Below are positions 8,143-16,233 of a DNA stretch of 39,916 bases, in pieces. The stretch comes from an uncultured Mycoplasmatota bacterium. GTDB lineage: Bacteria; Bacillota_I; Bacilli_A; RF39; UBA660. The notes under the pieces were generated by a model, which saw only the letters and a list, made by a program, of their open reading frames with translations, did no database searches and had not been told where the DNA came from. How positions within the stretch are numbered: position 1 is the stretch's first letter; each line of letters opens with the position of its first letter. The stretch lies in contig UQRY01000015.1 in assembly GCA_900543675.1 (NCBI GenBank), positions 1 to 39,916 of the forward strand, read 5' to 3'. A program made the translations under genes and the position numbers.

Positions 8143-8862
8143 ATGGATCAAGAAAAAGTTGGACAATTAATTAAAGAGTTACGAATAAAACACCATTTAA
8201 CGCAAGCAGAATTTGCTAAACGTTACCATGTTACTTATCAAGCGGTATCGAAATGGGAAAATGGAAAAAATATGCCTGATTTAGCGCTCTTAAAACAGAT
8301 TTGTGCCGATTTTCAAATGGATATCGGTGATTTTCTTGATGGTGAAATTACAGTAAAAGATGCACCTAAACCAAAAAAATCTAATAAAGTAAAGATAGGA
8401 ATTGTGGTAATTGGAATTTTCATTTTCATCTTACTTGTAGGGGGATATTTTTTATTTTTTCAAAACGATGATTTTGAATTTAAAACGTTATCGACTAGTT
8501 GTAGTCATTTTACGATATCGGGTAGTTTAGCTTATAATCGAAATAATTCTCATTTATATATTTCTAATATCGATTATTGTGGTGGCGAAGATAATACGTT
8601 ATATCAAGAAATCAGTTGTGTCTTATACGAAGTTCAAGATGATAGTACGACTAAAATTTCAGAAGCTAAATATGAGGGCGAAGAGATGGTCACGTTAGAA
8701 GAATATCTTCGTGGAATTGATTTTAAAATTGATGATTTTTCTAGTGATTGTTCTCGTTATTCTGAAGGCAGTTTATATTTAGAAATTAATGCTTCTAATT
8801 CTTTAGAAAAGGCGACTACTTATCGAATTCCATTATCCTTTAATGATCGTTGTACGAAGTAA
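8143..8862 (+). CDS. Membrane-anchored XRE-family transcriptional regulator
   Basis: A 239-residue protein. Residues ~5-60 are a Cro/C1-type helix-turn-helix: VGQLIKELRIKHHLTQAEFAKRY, then VTYQAVSKWENGKNMPDLALLK, with the typical S-K-W-E-N-G recognition helix. A lysine-rich linker leads to one transmembrane helix (~88-107, IGIVVIGIFIFILLVGGYFLFF), and an outside domain of ~130 residues has five cysteines (SCSH, DYCGG, ISCVL, DCSRY and a C-terminal DRCTK). This topology, DNA binding inside and a Cys-rich sensor outside, suggests one-component signalling. The chosen ATG follows TTAGGTGGTAAT and a promoter at 8083-8111. A perfect terminator follows. Targets are unknown; the neighbouring arylsulfotransferase is a candidate only by proximity. 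Confidence 0.85.
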   Translation: MDQEKVGQLIKELRIKHHLTQAEFAKRYHVTYQAVSKWENGKNMPDLALLKQICADFQMDIGDFLDGEITVKDAPKPKKSNKVKIGIVVIGIFIFILLVGGYFLFFQNDDFEFKTLSTSCSHFTISGSLAYNRNNSHLYISNIDYCGGEDNTLYQEISCVLYEVQDDSTTKISEAKYEGEEMVTLEEYLRGIDFKIDDFSSDCSRYSEGSLYLEINASNSLEKATTYRIPLSFNDRCTK

Positions 8863-8887
8863 CTCAACAGCTAGTTGAGTTTTTTTC
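8861..8887 (+). terminator. Rho-independent terminator after the XRE gene
   Basis: AACTCAAC (8861-8868), loop AGCTA, GTTGAGTT (8874-8881), then a T run. Eight perfect pairs beginning inside the stop codon. Confidence 0.9.
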
Positions 8888-8900
8888 AACTTCTTGTTTA

Positions 8901-8930
8901 TTGCTTTTTTGACTACTTCTTTTTTATAAT
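8901..8930 (+). promoter_or_regulatory. Possible promoter of the arylsulfotransferase gene
   Basis: Perfect -10 TATAAT at 8925-8930 and a weak -35 TTGCTT at 8901-8906 with an 18-bp spacer. The 8951 start lies 20 bases on, after GGAGG. Confidence 0.5.
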
Positions 8931-8950
8931 GAATTTGTTGGAGGTTATGT

Positions 8951-10930
8951 ATGAAAAGAAAAAAACAGAAGAAGATATGGGTTTTGGTTGTTGCTATACT
9001 CGCTATTGTTTTGGTTATTGGAGGAGGGGTAATACTTTATACTCATTTACATTCCATCAATCATAATGAGATAGCCTATATAGATAGTATGGTAGAAAAA
9101 CAACAACAGTTAGAAGCAGATTTTGATTTAGAGAATTTCACGATTGATGAGGCACAAGTGATTTTGAATCCTTATGGAAATTCTCCGCTTACTGCTTTAG
9201 TTGCGTTTGATACCAAAGAAGAAGTAGAAGTGAAAGTAACCATTCCTGGTAAGGATGAGTGGACAACTTATACGCATACATTTCAGAAAGGAACCAAACA
9301 TCGGTTACCTATTTATGGACTTTATGCTGATACTGTAAATCATGTAAAAATAGAATATGAAGAAGATGGTAATTTAGTTTCTAAGGTTATCGATATTCAA
9401 ACAGAGGCGTTACCTGATGATATGATTATTCCTGAAGATGTTTATGCCAATAAAGAAAAATTAGGAAATGAGCTTTATTTTTATACACCATCTAGTTCAG
9501 GATATACTTGTGCTTATGATGTGAATGGTGATGTTAGATGGTATTTTTCTAATTATGCACTTTGGAAGATCGATCGTCTAGAAAATGGTCATTTATTAGT
9601 CAGTACGGAACGTTTGATTAATTCGCCATATTATATGACGGGATTATATGAGATGGATTTACTGGGTAAAATTTATACGGAGTATAGTTTAGAAGGTGGT
9701 TACCATCACGATTATTATGAAATGCCTAATGGGAATTTGTTAGTTGCTAGTGATGATTTTAATAATGAGGATGGTACGGTTGAAGATTATATTGTTGAAC
9801 TTGATCGAGAAACAGGAAAAGAAGTTAAACACTTTGATTTGAAAGATATTTTACCAATGGAAGAAGGAAAGAGTGAAAACTGGTCATCTTATGATTGGTT
9901 CCATAATAATTCGGTTTGGTATGATGAAGCAACAAATTCGATCACTTTATCGGGTAGACATCAGGATGCGGTAGTGAATATTGATTATGAAACTGGTGAG
10001 TTAAATTGGATTATTGGTGACTCTACGAATTGGAGTGAAGAGTATCAGAAATATTTCTTTACCCCAGTAGGGGATGACTTTGAGTGGCAATGGAGTCAAC
10101 ATGCAGCGATGATTACTCCTGAAGGATATGTATTTATCTTGGATAACGGAAATAATAAATCGAAGATCAAAGATGAATATGTGCCTGCGGAAGATAGTTA
10201 TACTCGTGGGGTTATGTATAAGATTGATACCGATAATATGACTATCGAACAAGTATGGGAATATGGTAAAGAAAGAGGTAGTGAATTCTATTCTCCATAT
10301 ATCTCTGATGTTGATTATTTAGAGGAGAATCATTATATTGTTCATTCTGGAGGAATTGTTTTTGTAGATGGTAAGAATTCTAACCAACCTGCTGGATTCA
10401 GTGAGAATGCGGAACTATTATCAGATACGGTAGAATTAATTGATGATGAAGTCGTATTTGAATTAAAGTTACCAACCAATAATTATCGAGTAGAAAAGAT
10501 GAGCTTATATATTGATCAAGATGAATTTTCTACAGAGAAAGCAAAACGTTTAGGTAGTTTAGGTAAAACCGATGTTACTCGTACTGAAGTTGGTTCTATT
10601 CTTTCTAGTCAAAAAATGGATGATGAATATGAGAAACACAATGTTACTTTTGAAAAGGAAATCGATCGCTTAGTCGTTAAGGGACAGTTTAAACGAGAAA
10701 ATGAAGTTGAAGTAGTTCTTTATCAGAATTTACGTTCTAATGTTTATCAAGTTCGTGTAAGTAAGAAGCCTTATACTGCTTTGTGTGTTGATATCTTTAC
10801 TGAAGAAGAAACAGAAAATGGTATTGAGGTTACGAAATATATCAATGCTGAGGGATTAAGTGGTAAGTATTCTATTTATCTTAGAATAGATGGGGTTTTA
10901 TATGATACTGAGGAATATGTAGAGTTTTAG
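8951..10930 (+). CDS. assT: Arylsulfate sulfotransferase (AssT family), membrane anchored
   Basis: A 659-residue protein. It has an N-terminal anchor (~9-32), an Arylsulfotrans_N-type beta-sandwich (~60-150, NPYGNSPLTALVAFDT, IPGKDEWTTYTHTF), then the six-bladed propeller. Propeller motifs are GGYHHDYYEMPNGNLLVASDD (His252/253), DWFHNNSVWYD (His318), SGRHQDAVVNIDYETG (Arg336, His337) and QHAAMITPEG (His384). These fit the three His and one Arg active site of the family, in which sulfate passes from one phenol ester to another through a histidine. About 160 further residues (~500-659) follow the propeller. The enzyme would act outside the membrane on phenolic sulfates, known in gut bacteria for flavonoid and drug conjugates. 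ATG follows GGAGG; it is bounded by terminators on both sides, so monocistronic. Confidence 0.9.
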   Translation: MKRKKQKKIWVLVVAILAIVLVIGGGVILYTHLHSINHNEIAYIDSMVEKQQQLEADFDLENFTIDEAQVILNPYGNSPLTALVAFDTKEEVEVKVTIPGKDEWTTYTHTFQKGTKHRLPIYGLYADTVNHVKIEYEEDGNLVSKVIDIQTEALPDDMIIPEDVYANKEKLGNELYFYTPSSSGYTCAYDVNGDVRWYFSNYALWKIDRLENGHLLVSTERLINSPYYMTGLYEMDLLGKIYTEYSLEGGYHHDYYEMPNGNLLVASDDFNNEDGTVEDYIVELDRETGKEVKHFDLKDILPMEEGKSENWSSYDWFHNNSVWYDEATNSITLSGRHQDAVVNIDYETGELNWIIGDSTNWSEEYQKYFFTPVGDDFEWQWSQHAAMITPEGYVFILDNGNNKSKIKDEYVPAEDSYTRGVMYKIDTDNMTIEQVWEYGKERGSEFYSPYISDVDYLEENHYIVHSGGIVFVDGKNSNQPAGFSENAELLSDTVELIDDEVVFELKLPTNNYRVEKMSLYIDQDEFSTEKAKRLGSLGKTDVTRTEVGSILSSQKMDDEYEKHNVTFEKEIDRLVVKGQFKRENEVEVVLYQNLRSNVYQVRVSKKPYTALCVDIFTEEETENGIEVTKYINAEGLSGKYSIYLRIDGVLYDTEEYVEF

Positions 10931-10938
10931 AAATTTAG

Positions 10939-10968
10939 GAATAGCTGTAATTAAAGCTATTCTTTTTT
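10939..10968 (+). terminator. Rho-independent terminator after assT
   Basis: GAATAGCT (10939-10946) pairs with AGCTATTC (10955-10962), followed by TTTTTT. Confidence 0.9.
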
Positions 10969-10970
10969 CT

Positions 10971-11061
10971 GTTACTATCCGCAGTTACTTGCCTTTTATT
11001 TATAAGGAAGGTGGAAAAATTAAAATTTGACTAAAAGCAAGTTGTAAGTAGTAACTTTTTT
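10971..11061 (+). ncRNA. Putative structured RNA ending in a terminator-like stem
   Basis: An outer stem GTTACTA (10971-10977) with TAGTAAC (11049-11055) closes on a T run (11056-11061). Inside it, TTAC-TTGC (10985-10992) can pair with GCAA..GTAA (11037-11047, small bulge). Apical hairpins CCTT/AAGG (from 10992) and AAATT/AATTT are also possible. It sits just after the assT terminator and just before the promoter of the BspA-like gene, so it is not that gene's leader. It could be a small RNA, a second terminator for read-through, or a miniature-element remnant. I recognise no Rfam family. Confidence 0.3.
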
Positions 11062-11082
11062 GTTTTAATTTTTGTTAAGTTC

Positions 11083-11111
11083 TTTTCACTGATTAGCAAT
11101 TTTGTTATAAT
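11083..11111 (+). promoter_or_regulatory. Promoter for the TasA/BspA-like surface protein
   Basis: TTTTCA at 11083-11088, a 17-bp spacer, TATAAT at 11106-11111 with extended TG at 11103-11104. The architecture is the same as the promoter at 6487. Confidence 0.7.
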
Positions 11112-11137
11112 GTTAACAGATAATACGAGGTGGAATA

Positions 11138-12640
11138 ATGAAAAATAGTGTAAAGATTTTGCTACTAATTTTGGTTTTAATTGTTGTTGGTTTGATTATG
11201 GGTGGAAGTTATGCTTATTTTAGTAGTTATGCTGTTTCTGAACAACAAGTAATTAAATTTGGTACATTAGAAATTACTTATGAGACGGGTCAAGATATTC
11301 TTGTTGAAAATGCAGTGCCAATTAATGATGAGTCTGAAGCTTCTTCGCACAAATTTACAATTAGAAATACTAAGGATGAGGCGATTGATTACAATATTAG
11401 TTTTGTTGATATTTCTCTTCAAAAAGACGGAATAGATGTTTTTTCTAATAACTTAATGTGGAGACTATATAAAACGGATTCTACTTATCAACAATTAGAA
11501 TTAGTTAAACAGGGCACTTTTTCCTCTCCTAGCGGTTTTTTATCTGGAGATAAAGAATTGGTAATTAAAACAGATTTACATTTAGAGGCAGGAGAAAGTC
11601 AAAGTTATTGTTTAAAAATTGGCCTTTTTAACAGTACTTCTCTTCAAAATGAAGATGCAGGGATGGACTTATCTTTTAAGATTCAAGTCGATAGTTATGA
11701 TCGGGTAGAAGCCGTTAGTAAACAATCTTTGTTCAATACTGTGCCTTTTGGTACTTCGGACTTTCAAAAATTTTATAAATTGCTAGTGACTAAAGTTGTT
11801 TATCAAGATAGAATTGAGCCACTTAGCGATGCTTTATATACTTTAGACGCTTCTTTAAGTCAAGATGGTTCTTGTATGGCTTATTTGGTAGAAAATCAAG
11901 AAGAAGCGGGAACCTATACGATTTATATACAAGGAAATGATGAAATATTTTTACCAGAATCGTGTGCTTATATGTTTGATGGTATGGTTCTTCTTAGAGA
12001 AATTGAAAATATCCAAGTGCTAAATACTTCCCAAGTAAAAGATATGACGAGAATGTTTTCCGGTTGTAGTGAACTTATTAGCTTAGATTTATCAAGCTTT
12101 GATACTTCAAATGTTATGTCAATGGAAGAAATGTTTGCGGATTGTACGAAGTTAACCGATTTGGATATTAGTCGTTTTAATACTTCTCAAGTAGTGAATA
12201 TGGGGTGGATGTTTAAAAATACGGGAATTACTGCTCTTGATTTAAGTAATTTTGATACTTCTAATGTTGCTCTTATGAATGGTATGTTTTATAATTGTCA
12301 AAAATTGCGATGGTTAGATCTTTCTAGTTTTAATACACCCCAACTAACTAGATTAGAAAGCTTTTTGGAGGGCTGTAGTAGCTTAGTCAATTTAGATATT
12401 TCTAATTTTGATTTATCGAAAGTAACGAATCTTTCTAAGATGTTTAAAAATTGTTCTAGTTTAGCTAGACTGAATTTGGATAATCTTGTTTTTTTAGAGG
12501 GAGTTGGAGCTATCGAAGTTTTTGCAGGCTTATATCCTAATATTTATATCATTGTTGAAGATACTATTACTCAAGAAACATTGATTAGTTTATTGAATGG
12601 GTTTGGTATCACTACAGCTACGGTAGTAGTTGCTGATTAA
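11138..12640 (+). CDS. TasA/camelysin-like N-terminus fused to BspA-type (DUF285) repeats, surface protein
   Basis: A 500-residue protein. The export signal (~1-32) ends in GGSYAYFSSYA, followed by FGTLEITYETG; this is the pattern of TasA/camelysin family proteins processed by SipW-type signal peptidase. A beta-sandwich runs to ~190. From ~295 to ~460 there are six ~25-residue units of the form M-x-x-M-F-x-x-C-x-x-L-x-x-L-D-L-S-x-F-D-T-S-x-V, the DUF285/BspA-like leucine-rich repeats common on surface proteins of gut and mucosal organisms. No LPXTG or C-terminal anchor is seen. Likely role (inference): adhesion or matrix. The start follows CGAGGTGGAATA. The LtaS-like gene starts 38 bases downstream without a terminator, so co-transcription is likely. 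No sipW gene lies in the window. Confidence 0.85.
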   Translation: MKNSVKILLLILVLIVVGLIMGGSYAYFSSYAVSEQQVIKFGTLEITYETGQDILVENAVPINDESEASSHKFTIRNTKDEAIDYNISFVDISLQKDGIDVFSNNLMWRLYKTDSTYQQLELVKQGTFSSPSGFLSGDKELVIKTDLHLEAGESQSYCLKIGLFNSTSLQNEDAGMDLSFKIQVDSYDRVEAVSKQSLFNTVPFGTSDFQKFYKLLVTKVVYQDRIEPLSDALYTLDASLSQDGSCMAYLVENQEEAGTYTIYIQGNDEIFLPESCAYMFDGMVLLREIENIQVLNTSQVKDMTRMFSGCSELISLDLSSFDTSNVMSMEEMFADCTKLTDLDISRFNTSQVVNMGWMFKNTGITALDLSNFDTSNVALMNGMFYNCQKLRWLDLSSFNTPQLTRLESFLEGCSSLVNLDISNFDLSKVTNLSKMFKNCSSLARLNLDNLVFLEGVGAIEVFAGLYPNIYIIVEDTITQETLISLLNGFGITTATVVVAD

Positions 12641-12678
12641 TGATTATTTTGCTATAAAAAAGATGTATTGGTGGTAGC

Positions 12679-14679
12679 ATGAAGAAGTACAATTTAAATA
12701 ATTTCTGTTTGTTTTTACTTACATTATTAATACTTACGTATTTGGAAATTGTATTTAAGATATTAACTAAAACAGTAGTATTTAATATTAGTTTATTGTA
12801 TATATTTTTATATACTGTATTTACTGCTTTACTTGTTTATTTTGTTGTAACATGGGGTAGTAATCGGGTAAATAAAATAATCTATTATGTGCTAATTTTT
12901 ATGATTACTTGCATATATGCTGTACAGTTATGTGTTTTTAAGATGTTTGGTTTTTATTTTGACCTGTCTCTATTATGGGCAACTGATCAGGTGATGGATT
13001 TTGCTGGTGATGGATTTATGCTCATTTTAGAGAATATATTAGGTATATTATTCTTATTCTTACCATTTATCTTATTATTAATTTTTAATAGAAAGTTGGT
13101 TATTAATAAACAAGAACTAAAAATACATATTGGACTATTGTCTGGGGGTATTTTTGTTTATATATTATTTATAGCGAGTCTTTGTTTAAATGATGGTACA
13201 ATTAATTCGGCGAGAGACTTATATTTTACTATTCATAATAATGAATTAAATATTAGAAAATTTGGTGTTCTTAATGCTTTTCGGATAGATATCAAAAGAA
13301 CTATATTTGGTTTTGAAGGAAAACTAAATATCACGGATGATGATGTTGATCAGGATGTTGATGAAAATGTTGATAAAGATACTGATCAAGATGATTCTGA
13401 TGAAGAGAATAATGAGGATAAGGAACCAGAATATGGATATCATCATTTAGATATTGATTTTGATTCTTTAATTGCGAATGAAAGTAATAGTACTATTCGG
13501 ATGATGCATGAATATTTTAAGCAAGAAGATGGAACATTAGAAAACGAATATACGAACTATTTTAAAGGGAAGAACTTAATCTTATTTATGGCAGAGAGTT
13601 TTAATGAAATTGCGGTAAGAGAAGATGTTACGCCTACACTTTATCAGTTAGTGAACAGTGGTTTTAAATTTAACAATTTCTATACACCAACGATAAGTAG
13701 TACCATTGGTGGTGAGTTTCAAGAACTTACGGGATTAGTCGCTGCATCAGGATTTTTGTCTTCGTGGAAGAGTGGGGAAAATGCTTATCCTTTTGGGATA
13801 GCTACAGTATTTCAAGAGATGGGGTATAATACCTATGCTTATCATAATCATACCTATACTTTTCAGAGTCGAAATAAGTATTTAGCTTCTTTAGGTTTTG
13901 ATAATTTTTTGGGTTGTCGTAATGGTTTAGAAAAGCGAATGAATTGTAACAAGTGGCCAGAATCGGATGTGGAAATGATCGAAGCAACTGTTTCTGATTA
14001 TCTGGGTAAGGATAAGCCATTTATGGTTTATTATGCGACGGTTAGTGGACATGGTGATTATGGAGTAGATTCTAATGCGATGTCTCTTAAGCATAGAGAT
14101 GAAGTAGCAGGACTAAATTATTCAGAAAAACCTCTTTCTTATTTAGCCGCTCAAATAGAGCTTGATCGGGCATTAGCGTTATTAATCGAGAAGTTGGATG
14201 AAGCTGGTGAATTAGAGGATACGGTGATTGCTTTAGTTGGAGATCATTATCCTTATTATTTATCCCTTGATGAAGTAAATGAACTAGCTAGTTATGAAAA
14301 AGATAGTGTAGTAGAAGTTAACCGAAGTAATTTTATTTTATGGACTAGTGAAATGGAAACAGTAAGTGTAGATAAAGTAGGAAGTCAGATAGATGTATTA
14401 CCGACAATTTATAATCTATTTGGTGTAGAGTATGATTCTAGACTCATTGTTGGAAAAGATATATTAAGTACTGAACCGGGAGTTGCGATATTTGGTAATT
14501 CTTCTTGGGTCAGTGATAAGGGAACTTACTATGCTAGTAGTGGTAAATTTGTAAGTCGTGATGGAAGTAATGTAGATAGTGATTATGTTAGAACTATGAA
14601 TAATGTTGTTAGTAATAAGATTTTAATCAGTAGATATATTATGCAAAATGATTATTACAGAAAGGTTTTAGGGAAGTAG
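12679..14679 (+). CDS. LTA synthase family protein (LtaS-like sulfatase-fold phosphoglycerol transferase)
   Basis: A 666-residue protein with five N-terminal transmembrane helices (~8-170) and then an extracellular sulfatase-fold domain. Active-site landmarks are LILFMAESFNE (Glu306, metal ligand), TISSTIGGEFQELTGL (Thr342, the position of the glycerol-phosphate-accepting Thr) and ALVGDHYPYY (Asp522/His523, metal ligands), with HNHTYTF between. LtaS enzymes polymerise glycerol-phosphate from phosphatidylglycerol onto a lipid anchor outside the membrane; other family members prime or modify glycans. A strongly acidic linker (~219-250, Asp/Glu/Asn rich) between the membrane and catalytic parts is unusual. 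ATG follows TTGGTGGTAGC. A terminator overlaps its stop. The exact substrate is unproven. Confidence 0.88.
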   Translation: MKKYNLNNFCLFLLTLLILTYLEIVFKILTKTVVFNISLLYIFLYTVFTALLVYFVVTWGSNRVNKIIYYVLIFMITCIYAVQLCVFKMFGFYFDLSLLWATDQVMDFAGDGFMLILENILGILFLFLPFILLLIFNRKLVINKQELKIHIGLLSGGIFVYILFIASLCLNDGTINSARDLYFTIHNNELNIRKFGVLNAFRIDIKRTIFGFEGKLNITDDDVDQDVDENVDKDTDQDDSDEENNEDKEPEYGYHHLDIDFDSLIANESNSTIRMMHEYFKQEDGTLENEYTNYFKGKNLILFMAESFNEIAVREDVTPTLYQLVNSGFKFNNFYTPTISSTIGGEFQELTGLVAASGFLSSWKSGENAYPFGIATVFQEMGYNTYAYHNHTYTFQSRNKYLASLGFDNFLGCRNGLEKRMNCNKWPESDVEMIEATVSDYLGKDKPFMVYYATVSGHGDYGVDSNAMSLKHRDEVAGLNYSEKPLSYLAAQIELDRALALLIEKLDEAGELEDTVIALVGDHYPYYLSLDEVNELASYEKDSVVEVNRSNFILWTSEMETVSVDKVGSQIDVLPTIYNLFGVEYDSRLIVGKDILSTEPGVAIFGNSSWVSDKGTYYASSGKFVSRDGSNVDSDYVRTMNNVVSNKILISRYIMQNDYYRKVLGK

Positions 14680-14695
14680 AGATGCTTCCTTTTTT
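14672..14695 (+). terminator. Terminator overlapping the LtaS-like stop codon
   Basis: GGAAGTA (14672-14678), tetraloop GAGA, TGCTTCC (14683-14689), then TTTTTT. The stop codon TAG is inside the 5' arm. Confidence 0.85.
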
Positions 14696-14748
14696 CGTAG
14701 CATAAAAATTGGTTTTCCTGTATAATAGTAAATGAGTGTGATTAGTAG

Positions 14749-16017
14749 ATGTTAGAAGAAATTAAGAAACATACAGAATATGATGTTACGATTACGAAGC
14801 AAGATCACTTTGGTGATGGAATTACCAAAGTAGGAGACAAGCTTGTTTTTGTTAAACATGGTTTATCTGGTGATCAGTGTCGTATTGTGATTACTAATGT
14901 GAAGAAGACTTTTGCGGTAGCGAAAATTGAAAAGATGTTTCAACCTTCTTCGGAGAGAGTAAAGCCTATTTGTCCTCATTATGAAGAATGTGGTGGTTGT
15001 AGTTTAATGCATCAGCTAGAGGAAAAACAACTTACTTTTAAGGAGAACAAAGTGCGGGAACTTTTTTCTCGTTTTGCGGGTATTTCTGATTTTGAAATAG
15101 AAAGTATCTCTCATGGGCAACTGGTTCATTATCGAAATAAAGTCGTGTTTCATGGATTAAATGGGCAACTGGGATTCTATCAAGAAAAAAGTCGTGATTT
15201 GGTAGAGATTCATCAGTGTTTATTGGTCGATTGCGAAATCGATCAAGTTTACCAACGAATGCGTGATTATCTAAATGCTTATCCAGATGAGGAAATATGG
15301 GAAGTCATGATTCGTAAGACTAGTTTGAAAGAATTGATGTTGGTAGTGAAAGGGAAAGTTAATTCCGAACACTTATGTTCTTTTTTCCGAGATTTCCCTT
15401 TAGCTTCTCTTCTTTTAAATGGTGAAGTTATATCTGGTAAGCGTTATATTACAGAGAAAATTTTTGATTTCCAATTTCGGATTTTACCAGAAGCATTTTT
15501 TCAAGTGAATTATGATATGATGCTTAACTTGTATCAGAAAGTAATCGATTATTATCGGGACAAGCAGTATCGTAAAGTTTTAGATTTATACTCAGGAACT
15601 GGGACGATTGGATTATTACTTACGCCGTATGTAGAAGAAGTAGTTGGGATTGAAGTTGTTAAAGATGCAGTTTTAGCGGCTAAAATGAATCAGGAGATCA
15701 ATCAGGTAAAGAACATTTCTTTTATTCATGGAAAAGTAGAAGATTATATTGATGAATTTGAACAGATCGATTCTTTAGTTGTCGATCCACCACGTAGTGG
15801 ATTAGATAGTAAGACAATCGCAACGATTCTTAAAATTTCACCGGATAGTATGGTTTATATTTCTTGTGATCCTGTCACTTTAGCGCGGGATTTAAAGAGT
15901 TTACTTTCTAATTATCAACTTTCTCATGTTCATTTAGTTGATATGTTTCCTAATACTTATCATATCGAAACGGTTGTGATTTTAGAAAAAAAGAAAAATT
16001 CTTGTTACGAAACCTAG
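14749..16017 (+). CDS. rlmD: 23S rRNA (uracil-C5)-methyltransferase, RlmD/RumA family
   Basis: A 422-residue protein: an N-terminal TRAM domain (~8-62), then the iron-sulfur cysteines PICPHYEECGGC (Cys75, 81, 84; a fourth near HQCLLVDC). The Rossmann methyltransferase part has LDLYSGTGTIGL (SAM site), VVDPPRSGLD, and SCDPVTLARDL with the nucleophilic cysteine. Family enzymes methylate U1939 and/or U747 of 23S rRNA; in Bacillota one enzyme often does both (RlmCD). A TATAAT at 14721-14726 precedes the ATG, but the Shine-Dalgarno is weak. A hairpin (16006-16034) covers the stop codon, and the next 150 bases hold a TnpB-tail remnant. The last residues (KKKNSCYET) may therefore have been altered by an insertion; this is inference. 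Confidence 0.93.
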   Translation: MLEEIKKHTEYDVTITKQDHFGDGITKVGDKLVFVKHGLSGDQCRIVITNVKKTFAVAKIEKMFQPSSERVKPICPHYEECGGCSLMHQLEEKQLTFKENKVRELFSRFAGISDFEIESISHGQLVHYRNKVVFHGLNGQLGFYQEKSRDLVEIHQCLLVDCEIDQVYQRMRDYLNAYPDEEIWEVMIRKTSLKELMLVVKGKVNSEHLCSFFRDFPLASLLLNGEVISGKRYITEKIFDFQFRILPEAFFQVNYDMMLNLYQKVIDYYRDKQYRKVLDLYSGTGTIGLLLTPYVEEVVGIEVVKDAVLAAKMNQEINQVKNISFIHGKVEDYIDEFEQIDSLVVDPPRSGLDSKTIATILKISPDSMVYISCDPVTLARDLKSLLSNYQLSHVHLVDMFPNTYHIETVVILEKKKNSCYET

Positions 16018-16180
16018 AAATCTAAGTTTTCGTAGTTAGCGTCTATTGGACGTTAGCCAAGCGATAAATGGATTATGGATTTGTTTTACTATAGATAAGG
16101 GAGAGGTGTCAGGAGGCAGTTATGAGCCCTGATATTTCTGCTACGTAAGATATCCGCTTTCTAGGAAAGTTATGAGTCAA
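16006..16180 (+). mobile_element. Putative IS200/IS605 (tnpB 3'-end / omega-RNA-like) remnant
   Basis: A hairpin (TACGAAA 16006-16012 with TTTCGTA 16028-16034) lies at the left. A 30-codon open tail follows (16040-16132) whose end reads ICFTIDKGEVSGGSYEP-stop; this resembles the C-terminal tails of TnpB proteins (form ...EAxSPGG...). Further hairpins come next: GATAT/ATATC flanking 16130-16154 and CTTTC/GAAAG near 16157-16169. GTTATGAGCC at 16119 and GTTATGAGTC at 16169 form an imperfect repeat 50 bases apart. The CAGGAGGCA block at 16110-16118 recurs at the right end of the window in the same reading frame context. No transposase or nuclease body is present. The homology call is from memory of TnpB ends and is uncertain. 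Confidence 0.45.
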
Positions 16181-16233
16181 AAGCTCACATTAGAAGAATA
16201 TTTAGAAGAAAATTATATAATGGAGGAAATAAA

